64,000 nucleotides of DNA from Micromonospora sp. CCTCC AA 2012012. GTDB lineage: Bacteria; Actinomycetota; Actinomycetes; Mycobacteriales; Micromonosporaceae. Numbering within the stretch: the first letter of the stretch is position 1; every line of letters starts with the position of its first letter. The position numbers were made by a program, and so were the translations under genes. Positions 17,477 to 25,535 of the stretch are shown in pieces. The notes beneath the pieces are model-generated. The model was not told where the DNA came from. It ran no database searches and worked only from the letters and a program-made list of their open reading frames with translations. The stretch covers positions 5,766,001 through 5,830,000 of the forward strand of contig NZ_CP159342.1 of the NCBI RefSeq assembly GCF_040499845.1, given 5' to 3'.

Positions 17477-17920
17477 ATGCCCGCCGACGCCGCCACGGCC
17501 GCCGACCGGCCCGAGCCGTCCGGCCGGGTCGACGTCGAGCGCCGCGAGGGCGCGACGGTCGTCCCCCCACCCCGCTCCGCCCCCGCGGTGGAGGCCGATC
17601 CGACCCGGACCGTCGAGGCCGACCCGGCGGACGCGGCCTCGTCCCCCGCCGACGAGGTCGCTCCGGCCGACGCCGACGCCGGACCGGCGGCCGGGCTCAC
17701 CGAGCGGGAACGGCGGATCCTCGCCTTCGAACAGCAGTGGTGGAAGCACGCCGGGGCCAAGGAGCAGGCGATCCGGGACACCTTCGGGCTCTCCGCGACC
17801 CGCTACTACCAGCTGCTCAACGCGCTGCTCGACCATCCGGCGGCGCTGGCCGCCGAGCCGATGCTGATCGGGCGGCTGCGCCGGTTGCGCTCCTCCCGGG
17901 CGCGCAACCGGCGTCGCTGA
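17477..17920 (+). CDS. DUF3263 protein (small actinobacterial DNA-binding-like protein)
   Basis: 147 aa from ATG 17477, preceded by CCGAGGAGCG. Residues 1-75 are acidic, Ala/Pro-rich and probably disordered. Residues 76-147 are the DUF3263 domain: GLTERERRILAFEQQWWKHA, then GAKEQAIRDTFGLSATRYYQ and LLNALLDHPAAL, ending in a basic tail RRLRSSRARNRRR. The domain resembles a sigma-like helix-turn-helix and is widespread in actinobacteria. DNA binding is an inference from the helix pattern and basic tail. It is monocistronic, with a TAGGCT box upstream. Confidence 0.85.
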   Translation: MPADAATAADRPEPSGRVDVERREGATVVPPPRSAPAVEADPTRTVEADPADAASSPADEVAPADADAGPAAGLTERERRILAFEQQWWKHAGAKEQAIRDTFGLSATRYYQLLNALLDHPAALAAEPMLIGRLRRLRSSRARNRRR

Positions 17921-17924
17921 CGCG

Positions 17925-18137
17925 TCATTTCTCGTACGTGCGCAGCCCGTTGCCGATGGCGAAGAAGGTCGGCGCCCACTCTCCGATGAAGATGCCCCAG
18001 CGGTCCGCCCGGGCGACCCCGGCCCGCTCCAGGTGCTTGGAGAGGAACCAGCTGGTGAAGGAGAGCCCGATGCTCACGAACCCGGCGAGGTAGGCGTGTT
18101 CCGCCCTGAGTCCTGACTCGTGCAACCGTTCCAACAT
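17925..18137 (-). CDS. Small membrane protein, 70 aa
   Basis: 70 aa from ATG 18137, preceded by ACGGGGGGACGCC. A longer start at 18170 is possible but adds only a basic stretch. There is a single strong hydrophobic segment (HAYLAGFVSIGLSFTSWFLS) and a second weaker one (WGIFIGEWAPTFFAIGN), so one or two membrane helices. No known family recognised, although similar short proteins with APTFFAIG-like ends occur in actinobacteria. It is convergent with the DUF3263 gene with only 4 bases between stops. Confidence 0.6.
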   Translation of the reverse strand: MLERLHESGLRAEHAYLAGFVSIGLSFTSWFLSKHLERAGVARADRWGIFIGEWAPTFFAIGNGLRTYEK

Positions 18138-18270
18138 GGCGTCCCCCCGTAGCGTCGACGACCTCCGCATCCGACGCTACCGCGAGTGACCGGGTGGCAG
18201 CGGCGAGTTGGCCGGGTCGCATGTCGCCGCCCGGGCCGGGTAGGTGGGCGGCGACGGAGGGAGCAGACGC

Positions 18271-19164
18271 ATGGGGGCACCAGACCGCCGGTTCCTGACC
18301 GGGAGCCGGCCGGCGCGACCCGTCGGCGCGGCACCGGTGATGCGGGTACGCTCCGCCTCCGCCCCGGCGCCCGGCCGGCTGGAGAACGAGGATGTGGTGT
18401 TCCGGTTCGGCCCGCTGGTCGGGGTGTTGGACGGGGCGACCGTGCCGGACGGCTTCGACACCGGCTGCGTACACGGGCCGGCGTGGTTCGTGCGGCACCT
18501 CGCCGCCCGGATCGGGCTGGCCGTGGCGGCCCGACCGGCGGCGACCCTGATGAGCTGCCTCGCCGCGGCGATCCTCGCGGTCCGCGCGGACCACGGCGAC
18601 GACTGCGACCTGGACCACCCGGGCACCCCGTCGACCACCGTCTGCCTGCTGCGTGAGGGCGGGGAGCAGGTGGACTACCTGGTGCTCTGCGACAGCCCGC
18701 TGGTGCTGGACGCGGGCGGCGAGGTGAGCGTGGTCGCCGACGACCGGCTGGACACCGCGATGGCGGACCTGCGCCGGCTCGCCGCCGCGCTGCCCGGGGA
18801 CGACCCTTCGGCCCGCTTCCGCCGGGCGGTGACCGCGCAGCGGGAGCGGATGAACCGGACGCACGGCTACTGGGTGGCGGCCACCGACCCGGACGCGGCG
18901 TACCACGCGCTGACCGGGACGCTGCCGCTGCGCGGGCCGGGTGCGCTGCGCCGGGCGGCGCTGCTCAGCGACGGGGCCTCCTGCGCGGTGGACCAGTTCG
19001 GGCTCTTCGACTGGGCCGGGCTGCTCGACGTCACCGCCGCCGAGGGGCCGGCCGGGCTGATCGACCGGGTACGCGCCGCCGAACGCGACCACCCGGAGCG
19101 GCTGCGCCGGTTCAAGCGCTCCGACGACGCCTCGGTGGTGTTCTGCGAGTTCGGTCCGTCCTGA
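18271..19164 (+). CDS. PP2C-like protein serine/threonine phosphatase
   Basis: 297 aa from ATG 18271, preceded by GACGGAGGGAGCAGACGC. The PP2C metal motifs are present in reduced form: GRLENEDVVFRFG (motif with the N-E-D), VGVLDGATVPDGFDTGC (the DG of the second motif), AALLSDGAS (SDG motif) and RRFKRSDDASVVF (final DD motif). It probably removes phosphate from Ser/Thr proteins in a metal-dependent way, but spacing is unusual and activity is unproven. There is no kinase or anti-sigma gene nearby to suggest a partner. Confidence 0.75.
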   Translation: MGAPDRRFLTGSRPARPVGAAPVMRVRSASAPAPGRLENEDVVFRFGPLVGVLDGATVPDGFDTGCVHGPAWFVRHLAARIGLAVAARPAATLMSCLAAAILAVRADHGDDCDLDHPGTPSTTVCLLREGGEQVDYLVLCDSPLVLDAGGEVSVVADDRLDTAMADLRRLAAALPGDDPSARFRRAVTAQRERMNRTHGYWVAATDPDAAYHALTGTLPLRGPGALRRAALLSDGASCAVDQFGLFDWAGLLDVTAAEGPAGLIDRVRAAERDHPERLRRFKRSDDASVVFCEFGPS

Positions 19165-19231
19165 TCGGCGGGGCACGGACCGGCACCGGTGACAGCGGAG
19201 CGTGACGCGCGACACGAAGCCGGTCCGACCG

Positions 19232-19255
19232 GCCGGTACGTTCCGCCGTACCGGC
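19232..19255. terminator. Hairpin between PP2C-like and GNAT genes
   Basis: GCCGGTAC-N8-GTACCGGC is a perfect 8-bp stem 68 bases after the PP2C stop. Its position argues against the longest possible start (19202) of the next gene. It may terminate the PP2C message. Confidence 0.4.
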
Positions 19256-19309
19256 AGACCCTGCCGGATGGGGTGGACTGAGGCGGTTACGGGCGGCAGA
19301 CTGCGGCAC

Positions 19310-19819
19310 GTGGCAGGTGCGGTACGGCTGGAGCCGGTGAACGAGGGGAACCTGGAGCCGTTGCTGTCGGTAGCGGCGGCCGAGGCGGAGCCCGACGACG
19401 TCATGCCTCCGGTCGACGCGCCGGCCGGCTGGTCCACCGCCCGCCGGGACGCGTTCCGGGAGTTCCACCGCGCCCACTTCGCGGGCTTCGCCGGCCCCAC
19501 GGGGACCCAGATGTACGCCATCCTCGCCGGCGGTGAGGTGGTCGGCATGGTGCGGATGGCCCGCTGCGACGAGCCGGGGACCGTCGAGACGGGCATGTGG
19601 CTGGGCCGGTCGGCGCGGGGGCAGGGCCTCGGCGCGGCGGCGTTGCGGGAACTGCTGAACCTGGCCGCCGCAGCCGGAATGCAGACCGTCGTGGCGCGGA
19701 CGACGCCGGACAATGCAGGTGCCATTTCGGTGCTCCGCAAATGCGGTGCGAAATTGCGCGAAGATGGCGGCACGGTGCGTGCGCAGATTTGTCTGGACGC
19801 CGCTCTGCCGGCCGTTTGA
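19310..19819 (+). CDS. GNAT-family N-acetyltransferase
   Basis: 169 aa if started at the GTG 19310 (AGAVRLEPVNEGNLEPLL), which places the first strand of the GNAT fold at the N-terminus; ATG 19268 and GTG 19202 in the same frame are alternatives without a better ribosome site. The acetyl-CoA loop is WLGRSARGQGLGAAAL, preceded by ETGM, and the C-terminal strand-helix is ARTTPDNAGAISVLRKCGAK. It transfers an acetyl group from acetyl-CoA to an unknown amine. The gene's last third is AT-richer than its neighbours. Confidence 0.8.
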   Translation: MAGAVRLEPVNEGNLEPLLSVAAAEAEPDDVMPPVDAPAGWSTARRDAFREFHRAHFAGFAGPTGTQMYAILAGGEVVGMVRMARCDEPGTVETGMWLGRSARGQGLGAAALRELLNLAAAAGMQTVVARTTPDNAGAISVLRKCGAKLREDGGTVRAQICLDAALPAV

Positions 19820-19822
19820 GGT

Positions 19823-19848
19823 CATTCCTCGCCCGAGGGCGAGGAATG
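19823..19848. terminator. Strong hairpin terminator after the GNAT gene
   Basis: CATTCCTCGCCC (19823-19834) pairs perfectly with GGGCGAGGAATG (19837-19848): a 12-bp stem closed by GA. It starts 4 bases after the GNAT stop and separates it from the gas vesicle operon. Confidence 0.75.
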
Positions 19849-19854
19849 TGAAGT

Positions 19855-19866
19855 CCCTGATCAGGG
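19855..19866. promoter_or_regulatory. 12-base perfect palindrome upstream of the gas vesicle operon
   Basis: CCCTGATCAGGG, just after the terminator and about 100 bases before the candidate promoter. It could be a regulator site or chance; nothing else fixes its role. Confidence 0.3.
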
Positions 19867-19958
19867 CGATCTCTCTGACCGTTTTGTCCAGGCAAGGCCC
19901 CGCTGTCAGGGCGCATCCCGTTAGCCGGTGACACGCCTCTCCGGCGCTGCGCGGAAAT

Positions 19959-19983
19959 GTTTCGTGGGTAGGCCCACGGGTAT
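19959..19983 (+). promoter_or_regulatory. Sigma-B-like stress promoter for the gas vesicle operon
   Basis: GTTT (19959-19962), 15 bases, then GGGTAT (19978-19983) matches the Streptomyces sigma-B consensus GNNT-N14-16-GGGTAY. A palindrome CGTGGG-TAGG-CCCACG (19963-19978) lies between the two boxes and may be an operator. The first gene begins at 20116, leaving a leader of about 125 bases. Sigma-B type control would fit stress-induced gas vesicle genes. Confidence 0.55.
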
Positions 19984-20115
19984 CGACGGCCGGGTCCGCT
20001 AAAACGGAATCACCCGACCCGCAGGCCATTTTGTGGCTATTCCCCGGTAGCTGTTCCGCCGGCCTGTCCTCGTGTGGCGCGGGAGTTCCGTACGCCGGGG
20101 AGCGAAGGAGAACTG

Positions 20116-20577
20116 ATGAAGAGCGGAGCTCGGATCGCGCTGGCGGTCGGCCTCGGTTACGTCCTCGGCCGTCGGAAGAAGTTGCGTACCGCCCTCACCC
20201 TCGGCGCCGCGGTGGCCGCCGGACGGGCCAGCCGGAATCCCGGCGGGCTGCTGAAGTACGGCACGGACCTGTTGAACGCCAACCCCCAACTGGGCAACCT
20301 GAGCAAGCTGGGCGCCCCGCTGGCCACCGCCGGCAAGGCCGCCGCGACGGCCGCCGCGGGCAGCGGCATCGACGCCCTCAGCGGCCGGCTGCGCGGCAGC
20401 GCCGACGCGCTGCGCCGCAGGTCCGGCGGTGACCAGCCGGACGACTCCTCCGACGAGCGTTCCGCGCCGGACGAGGAGCAGGAGCTCGACGACCAGCCCG
20501 AGGCCGACGACGACTCGGACCAGGACGACTCGGACGAGCGGCAGCCGGCCGTCGCGCGCCGGCAGCGGGGGCGATGA
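20116..20577 (+). CDS. Gas vesicle cluster protein, GvpY-like
   Basis: 153 aa from ATG 20116, preceded by GCGAAGGAGAACTG. The N-terminus (IALAVGLGYVLGRRKKLRTA) has a short glycine-rich hydrophobic segment followed by a basic patch, then LTLGAAVAAGRASRNP. The C-terminal 45 residues are very acidic (DDQPEADDDSDQDDSDE). Its place at the head of the operon, and its form, recall the gene called gvpY in Streptomyces gas vesicle clusters. Function unknown; perhaps a membrane- or shell-associated accessory protein. It overlaps the next start by 4 bases. Confidence 0.65.
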   Translation: MKSGARIALAVGLGYVLGRRKKLRTALTLGAAVAAGRASRNPGGLLKYGTDLLNANPQLGNLSKLGAPLATAGKAAATAAAGSGIDALSGRLRGSADALRRRSGGDQPDDSSDERSAPDEEQELDDQPEADDDSDQDDSDERQPAVARRQRGR

Positions 20578-21794
20578 CCATGGCAGCGACCTCGAACCTC
20601 GCCGACCGGGCACGCGACCAGCTCGGCGGCGAACTGCGCAATCTGGCCTCCGCGATCGGTGAACGGGCCATGACGGTGGTGACCGAGCGGCTCACCGGCG
20701 CGACCGGCCGACTCAGCGAGTACGCCAAGTCCGGCGGCGGACCCGGTCTGATCGCCGCCGCCACCGGCGCGCAGAAGCTCGCCGAGGGCAGCTCCCCGAT
20801 GAAGGCCATGTTCCATGCCGGCCTGGCCGGCGGTAAGGAGAAGCTCATGTCGGCGTTCGGTGGTGGCGGCGGCAAGGGTGGCAAGAGCGGCGGCAAGAAG
20901 CTCAAGGTCACCAACATCGTCGAGACCATCGAGGTCGGCGTGCCGGTCCGGGTGGCGTACAACCAGTGGACCACCTTCGGTGCCTTCCCGAGCTTCATGA
21001 AGAAGGTGGAGCTGGCGGAGAACGCCTCCGACGAGAAGATGAACTGGAAGGCGCAGATCTTCTGGTCGCACCGCAGCTGGGAGTCGACGATCATCCGGCA
21101 GATCCCGGACCGGTTGATCCACTGGCGGTCGAAGGGCGTGAAGGGCTCCGTCGACGGCACGGTCAGCTTCCACGAGGTCGGCCCGGAGCTGACGAAGATC
21201 CTCGTCGTCCTGGAGTACCACCCGAAGGGCCTCTTCGAGCACACCGGCAACCTGTGGCGGGCCCAGGGCCGGCGGGTCCGGCTGGAGATGAAGCACTTCG
21301 TCCGGCACGTCATGACCGTGACCGTGCTCGACCCCGACTCGGTCGAGGGCTGGCGCGGCGAGATCGAGGACTCCCAGGTGGTCAAGGACCACGAGACCGC
21401 GCTCCAGGAGGAGCAGGAGGCCCGCGAGCAGCAGGAGCAGGGCCAGGTCGAGGAGCCCGAGGAGGCGGAGGAGCCCGAGGAGGAGCCGGAGGAGGAGCGC
21501 CGGCCCGCCGAGCGTGGCCGCCGTCGTGCGCCGCAGCGTCGTCGTCCCCCGCAGGAGGAGGAGTACGACGAGTACGAGGAGGGCGAGGACTTCGACGAGG
21601 GCTACGACGAGGAGGAGGAGCCCGAGGAGGAGAAGCCTCCGGTGCGCCGCCGTCAGCCGGAGCGGGCCCGCCGCCCGCAGCCGCGGGAGGAGCGGGAGCC
21701 CCGCGAGGAGCGTCCCCGCCCGGCCGCCCGTCGGGCCCCCGAGGCACCCCGTCGGCCGGTGGTCCGCCGCCGCCGTGAGGAGCGTGGCGAATGA
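20574..21794 (+). CDS. SRPBCC-domain gas vesicle cluster protein, GvpZ-like
   Basis: 406 aa. Residues 1-115 are helical and glycine-rich. Residues 117-260 form an SRPBCC/cyclase-like domain: [55 protein letters not shown], as in polyketide cyclase/dehydrase and coenzyme Q-binding families. From residue 275 to the end there is a long charged tail alternating Glu-rich and Arg/Pro-rich blocks, certainly disordered. The order Y-Z then structural genes matches Streptomyces clusters. The SRPBCC pocket could bind a hydrophobic ligand or chaperone shell protein; that is inference. Confidence 0.72.
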   Translation: MTMAATSNLADRARDQLGGELRNLASAIGERAMTVVTERLTGATGRLSEYAKSGGGPGLIAAATGAQKLAEGSSPMKAMFHAGLAGGKEKLMSAFGGGGGKGGKSGGKKLKVTNIVETIEVGVPVRVAYNQWTTFGAFPSFMKKVELAENASDEKMNWKAQIFWSHRSWESTIIRQIPDRLIHWRSKGVKGSVDGTVSFHEVGPELTKILVVLEYHPKGLFEHTGNLWRAQGRRVRLEMKHFVRHVMTVTVLDPDSVEGWRGEIEDSQVVKDHETALQEEQEAREQQEQGQVEEPEEAEEPEEEPEEERRPAERGRRRAPQRRRPPQEEEYDEYEEGEDFDEGYDEEEEPEEEKPPVRRRQPERARRPQPREEREPREERPRPAARRAPEAPRRPVVRRRREERGE

Positions 21795-22219
21795 CGATCG
21801 CGACGACGAGCGGCGGTCAGGGCGGTGGCGCCCTGGAACGCGGCGGTGGTGGCGGGGGCGGGGGAACCCTCGCCGACGTGGTGGAGACGGTGCTGGACAA
21901 GGGCGTGGTGATCGACGCGCAGGTGTCGGTCGCCGTGGTCGGCATCAACCTCCTGGAGATCAACGCCCGGATCGTGATCGCCAGCGTCGAGACGTACCTG
22001 CGGTTCGCCGAGGCGGTCGACCGGTACGACATCACCCCGAAGGGCACCAAGGGGCTGCCCGACCTGGTGGGCGACGCGGCCGGGGCGGCGACCAAGGGCA
22101 AGGCCCTCTCCGGCCTGGGCAAGGCGGCGCAGGAGATCAGTGGCGCGGTGGCCGACTCGATCAGCGACCGCTCCGAGCGCAAGCGGGACCGCCCGCGCCG
22201 CCGGGACGAGGAGGGCTGA
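21791..22219 (+). CDS. gvpA: Gas vesicle structural protein GvpA
   Basis: 142 aa. Residues 25-78 are the GvpA core: [20 protein letters not shown] followed by [20 protein letters not shown] and [10 protein letters not shown], the amphipathic strand-helix unit that polymerises into the vesicle wall. This copy is closest to GvpA; the other two family members in the operon are GvpJ- and GvpS-like. Compared with classic GvpA (about 70-85 aa) it has a glycine-rich N-terminal stretch and a basic C-terminal tail of about 60 residues. It overlaps the upstream gene by 4 bases. Confidence 0.93.
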   Translation: MTIATTSGGQGGGALERGGGGGGGGTLADVVETVLDKGVVIDAQVSVAVVGINLLEINARIVIASVETYLRFAEAVDRYDITPKGTKGLPDLVGDAAGAATKGKALSGLGKAAQEISGAVADSISDRSERKRDRPRRRDEEG

Positions 22220-22220
22220 G

Positions 22221-22991
22221 ATGACCGACGAGCAGCCGGCCGGCGAGAGCGGCCTGTTCATCTACGGCATCGTGCCGTCCGACGTGGAGCCGACCCCCGA
22301 CGCGGAGGGGGTCGGCACCCCGCCGGGGGAGATCACCGCGATCCGGCACGGCGACCTGGCCGCCCTGGTCAGCGAAGTCGGGCTGGAGGAGCCGATGGGC
22401 CGGCCCGCCGACCTGACCGCGTACCAGACGCTGCTGGACGGCACGGTGGTCGTGGCGCCGGTGCTGCCGGTCCGCTTCGGCACGGTGGTGACCGGGCCGG
22501 ACGCGGTGGCCGACCTGCTGGAGGCGCACCACGACCGGTTCGCCGCCGCGCTCGACGAGTTCGAGGACCGGGTCCAGTACACGGTCCACGGGCGGTTCGA
22601 GGAGGCGGAGCTGATCAGCGAGATCCTGGCCGCCGACGCGGGGGCCGCCGCGCTCGCCGACCAGGTGCGCGGCCGGTCCGAGGTGGAGAGCCGCGAGCAG
22701 CGGATCCGGCTCGGCGAGATGATCAGCCAGGCGGTGGAGCTGCGCCGCGAGGCGGAGAACCGCGAGCTGATCGAGGCCCTCACCCCGTACGTGGTGGCGA
22801 ACTCGCCCCGCCAGCCGAGCAGTGAGCTGGACGCGATGAACGTGGCCTTCCTGGTCGGCACGGACGACGAGGAGGAGTTCGTCCGGGCGGTGGAGGACTT
22901 CGCCGAGCAGCGTCGGGACCTGATCCGGATGCGGCTGCTCGGCCCGCTCGCCCCCTACGACTTCGTCAGCGCGCACCAGCTGGTGGAGTGA
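22221..22991 (+). CDS. gvpF: Gas vesicle protein GvpF/GvpL family
   Basis: 256 aa. The N-terminal domain begins LFIYGIVPSDVEPTP and has AALVSEVGLEEPMG; the second domain has the family pattern TVVVAPVLPVRFGTVV and DRVQYTVHGRFEEAEL, ending in LRMRLLGPLAPYDFV-type sequence (here RMRLLGPLAPYDFVSAHQL). GvpF/L proteins are minor assembly factors that bind GvpA and nucleate the vesicle. A second, more divergent copy lies at 24051. The ribosome site GGACGAGGAGG precedes the ATG. Confidence 0.92.
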   Translation: MTDEQPAGESGLFIYGIVPSDVEPTPDAEGVGTPPGEITAIRHGDLAALVSEVGLEEPMGRPADLTAYQTLLDGTVVVAPVLPVRFGTVVTGPDAVADLLEAHHDRFAAALDEFEDRVQYTVHGRFEEAELISEILAADAGAAALADQVRGRSEVESREQRIRLGEMISQAVELRREAENRELIEALTPYVVANSPRQPSSELDAMNVAFLVGTDDEEEFVRAVEDFAEQRRDLIRMRLLGPLAPYDFVSAHQLVE

Positions 22992-22994
22992 CCC

Positions 22995-23333
22995 GTGGAC
23001 ATCCTGTGGGCGTTGCTGACCCTGCCGTACGCACCCGTGCGGGGGCTGACCTCGGTGGTCAAGGTCATCGCCCGGGAGGCGGAGGAGCGGCAGTACAACC
23101 CGGTCAACATCCGGCGGGAGCTGGAGGAGCTGGACCGGGCGGCGGCGGCCGGCGACATCACGCCCGAGGAACGGGACCGGGGGCAGCAGCAGGTGCTCGA
23201 CCGGTTGACCACCCCGGCCGGCGGCTCCGGGCGTACGCCGTCCGGCTCCGCCGGCCGGGCCCGCCGGCCGCCCCCGGCCCGGCGCCGGTCCACCGACCGA
23301 CGAGGTGACCAGGACCGCCGGCGAGGGAGATGA
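22995..23333 (+). CDS. gvpG: Gas vesicle protein GvpG
   Basis: 112 aa with a GTG start. MDILWALLTLPYAPVRGLTS then VVKVIAREAEERQYNPVNIR is the typical GvpG start: a short amphipathic/hydrophobic helix followed by a charged helical region (RRELEELDRAAAAGDITPEE). GvpG is a small assembly factor working with GvpF/L. The C-terminal 40 residues are Arg/Pro-rich and unlike the short classic GvpG. It lies 3 bases after gvpF. Confidence 0.88.
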   Translation: MDILWALLTLPYAPVRGLTSVVKVIAREAEERQYNPVNIRRELEELDRAAAAGDITPEERDRGQQQVLDRLTTPAGGSGRTPSGSAGRARRPPPARRRSTDRRGDQDRRRGR

Positions 23334-23334
23334 G

Positions 23335-23697
23335 ATGACCGGAGCAAGGATCCGCGGCGACGGTGACCGGGAGCGGTGGCGCGACCGGGGCGGCCGGGAG
23401 GAGAACGACCGGTACGCCGACGACGACGAGGACTACGAGCCGATCACCGCGGCCGAGGCGGCCCGGGAAGGGCTGCGCCAGATCGTCGGGCTGACCGGCC
23501 GGGACGCCCTCGGGATCACCTCGATCCAACCCAGCGACGACGGCTGGCTGGTCGGGGTGGAGGTGGTCGAGGACCACCGGATCCCGGCCTCGACCGACCT
23601 GCTCGGCCTCTACGAGGTCGAACTGGACATGGCGGGCAGCCTGCTCGGCTACCGGCGGCTGCGCCGCTACCAGCGCGGCAAGGGGGACGTGAGCTGA
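23335..23697 (+). CDS. gvpO: Gas vesicle protein GvpO
   Basis: 120 aa from ATG 23335 (GGCGAGGGAGATGAG upstream). After a charged N-terminal stretch, the domain ITAAEAAREGLRQIVGLTGR then DALGITSIQPSDDGWLVGVE and IPASTDLLGLYEVELDMAGS matches GvpO, a conserved accessory gas vesicle protein whose removal blocks vesicle formation in haloarchaea. Its exact role in bacteria is unclear. It lies 1 base after gvpG. Confidence 0.88.
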   Translation: MTGARIRGDGDRERWRDRGGREENDRYADDDEDYEPITAAEAAREGLRQIVGLTGRDALGITSIQPSDDGWLVGVEVVEDHRIPASTDLLGLYEVELDMAGSLLGYRRLRRYQRGKGDVS

Positions 23698-23698
23698 G

Positions 23699-24067
23699 AT
23701 GACCACTTCACGGCAACCCTCGGTGGTGCAGAACACCGGCCAGGTGATGGGTGCCGGCCACGAGCCGGCCAACCTGGGCGACATCCTCGAACGGGTCCTC
23801 GACCGGGGCATCGTGATCGCCGGCGACATCCGGGTCAGCCTGCTCGACATCGAGCTGCTGACGCTCAAGCTGCGGCTGGTGATCGCCTCGGTGGACACCG
23901 CGCGGCAGATCGGCATCGACTGGTGGGAGCACGACCCGTGGCTCAGTTCCCGGGCCCGGCCGCCCGTCGAGCCCGGCCCGCGCGACCCCGAGGAGGTGGA
24001 GGCGTCCCGGCGTCCGCGGGTCGCCGCCCGCGCCGCGAGGGAGGAGCGGAATGAGTACGACCGCTGA
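23699..24067 (+). CDS. gvpJ: Gas vesicle protein GvpJ (GvpA family)
   Basis: 122 aa. The core LGDILERVLDRGIVIAGDIR then VSLLDIELLTLKLRLVIASV and DTARQIGIDWWEHDPW is of the GvpJ kind; the IGIDWW ending and GDI in place of DAW separate it from GvpA. GvpJ is a minor, GvpA-like protein thought to form the conical tips or seed assembly. The C-terminal tail is Pro/Arg/Glu-rich. The next gene overlaps its end by 17 bases. Confidence 0.87.
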   Translation: MTTSRQPSVVQNTGQVMGAGHEPANLGDILERVLDRGIVIAGDIRVSLLDIELLTLKLRLVIASVDTARQIGIDWWEHDPWLSSRARPPVEPGPRDPEEVEASRRPRVAARAAREERNEYDR

Positions 24068-24875
24068 ACCCACCCCGGCCGACGCCGCCCTCGGGGTCGG
24101 CGCCTGGCTGCACGGGGTGGTCCGCGAGGCGGACCCGGCGACGCTCGCCGGCATCGCCGGGATGGACGGCACCCCGGTGCGCGCGGTCCGCGCCGCCGGC
24201 CTGGTCGCCGTGGTCAGCAACGCCCCGCTGACCGAGTACGGCGAGGAGCCGTTGCGCCGCAACCTGGAGGACCTGGCGTGGCTGGAGCGGGCCGCGCGGA
24301 GCCACCACGCGGTGGTGGACACGCTCTCCCGGGCGGGTGCGGTGGTGCCGGCCCGGCTGGCCACCGTGCACCGCGACGACGAGCGGGTCGCCCGGGTGCT
24401 GGTCGAGCGGGAGGCGGAACTGAGCGCCGCGCTGGCCCGGCTCACCGGCCGCGAGGAGTGGGGCGTCAAGGGGTACGTGGTGCCCGGCGCGACGCCCCGG
24501 ACCGAGGAGCCGGCCGGCGGGGGCGGCGCCGGGGCGGCGTACCTGCGGCGGCGGCGGGCCCAGCTCACCGCCCGCGAGGAGGGGCAGCGGATCGCGGCGG
24601 AGGCGTCCACCGCCGTGCACACCGCCCTCGCCGACCACGCCGTGGCCGCCCGTCGGCACGCCCCGCAGGACCGGCGGCTCTCCGGGGCGGCCACCGCGAT
24701 GGCGCTCAACGGCGCGTACCTGCTCGACCGGGCGGCGCTGGACGGCTTCTCCGCGCTGGTCGGGGAGCTGGCCGAGCGGCACCCGGAGCTCCGGCTGGAG
24801 CTGACCGGCCCGTGGCCGCCGTACTCCTTCGTGGCGGAACCCTCGACGGAGCCGGCACCCCCGGAGCCGGCGTGA
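24051..24875 (+). CDS. gvpL: Gas vesicle protein GvpL (GvpF/L family)
   Basis: 274 aa; ribosome site GAGGGAGGAGCGGA. The N-terminal part GVGAWLHGVVREADPATLAG is a more divergent version of the GvpF/L start (compare LFIYGIV in gvpF); AVVPARLATVHRDDERV aligns with VLPVRFGTVV, and the end LTGPWPPYSFV matches the family C-terminus. It likely acts with GvpF in nucleation. The central Gly-rich insertion (PAGGGGAGAAYLRRRR) is unusual. Confidence 0.87.
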   Translation: MSTTAEPTPADAALGVGAWLHGVVREADPATLAGIAGMDGTPVRAVRAAGLVAVVSNAPLTEYGEEPLRRNLEDLAWLERAARSHHAVVDTLSRAGAVVPARLATVHRDDERVARVLVEREAELSAALARLTGREEWGVKGYVVPGATPRTEEPAGGGGAGAAYLRRRRAQLTAREEGQRIAAEASTAVHTALADHAVAARRHAPQDRRLSGAATAMALNGAYLLDRAALDGFSALVGELAERHPELRLELTGPWPPYSFVAEPSTEPAPPEPA

Positions 24876-24894
24876 CCGCGGTGCGGGGGTCGGC

Positions 24895-25185
24895 ATGGCG
24901 GTGAGCCCGCTCGCGCCGAGCAGCGCCGACGGCGCGGTTCCCTACCAGCAGGTGGCCCTGGTCGACCTGCTCGACCGGGTGCTCGCCACCGGCGTGGTGA
25001 TCAGCGGTGACCTCACCCTCGCCATCGCCGACATCGACCTGGTCCGGATCTCGCTGCGCGCGCTGGTGGCCTCCGTCGGCGCGCTCGCCCCGCCGGAGCT
25101 GCCCGACCCGCTCGCCGCGCCGGAACTCCCCGGCGGGCCCGCCGCACCGGAGCTGCCCGGCGCCGGCCGGGAGGTGGCGTCGTGA
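24895..25185 (+). CDS. gvpS: Gas vesicle protein GvpS (GvpA/J family)
   Basis: 96 aa. The core VALVDLLDRVLATGVVISGD then LTLAIADIDLVRISLRALVA is the third and most divergent GvpA-like unit in the operon; its ASVGAL end replaces ASVETYL. The C-terminus repeats a PELP motif (PPELPDP, APELPGG, APELPGA). The label GvpS follows the gene order seen in Streptomyces (J-L-S-K); GvpJ2 would be an equal name. It overlaps gvpK by 4 bases (GTGA). Confidence 0.82.
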   Translation: MAVSPLAPSSADGAVPYQQVALVDLLDRVLATGVVISGDLTLAIADIDLVRISLRALVASVGALAPPELPDPLAAPELPGGPAAPELPGAGREVAS

Positions 25186-25535
25186 CCGAGCGGGACGAGG
25201 CGGCCGACCTGGCCGCCGCGCTGGGGGAGCCGCAGTGGGAGAAGCCCCGGGTCCGGCCGCTGGACCGGCGGCTCGCCGTCGACACCGACTCGGTCGAGCG
25301 GGGCCTGGCCAGCCTGGTGCTCACCGTCGTCGAGCTGCTGCGGCAGCTGATGGAACGCCAGGCGCTGCGCCGGGTCGACCTCGGCGACCTCACCGACGAG
25401 CAGATCGAACGCGTCGGCGCCACCCTGATGGCCCTTGAGCAGCAGATGGCCCAGCTCCGCGACTACTTCGGCCTCTCCCCCGAGGACCTCAACCTCGACC
25501 TCGGCCCCCTCGGCCCCCTCCTGCCCAGGGACTGA
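25182..25535 (+). CDS. gvpK: Gas vesicle protein GvpK
   Basis: 117 aa. RLAVDTDSVERGLASLVLTV then VELLRQLMERQALRRVDLGD and GATLMALEQQMAQLRDYFGL are the conserved GvpK helices; the end SPEDLNLDLGPLGPLL is also typical. GvpK is an assembly factor needed for normal vesicle growth. It is the last gene of the operon and converges on the AAA ATPase gene. Confidence 0.92.
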   Translation: MTERDEAADLAAALGEPQWEKPRVRPLDRRLAVDTDSVERGLASLVLTVVELLRQLMERQALRRVDLGDLTDEQIERVGATLMALEQQMAQLRDYFGLSPEDLNLDLGPLGPLLPRD

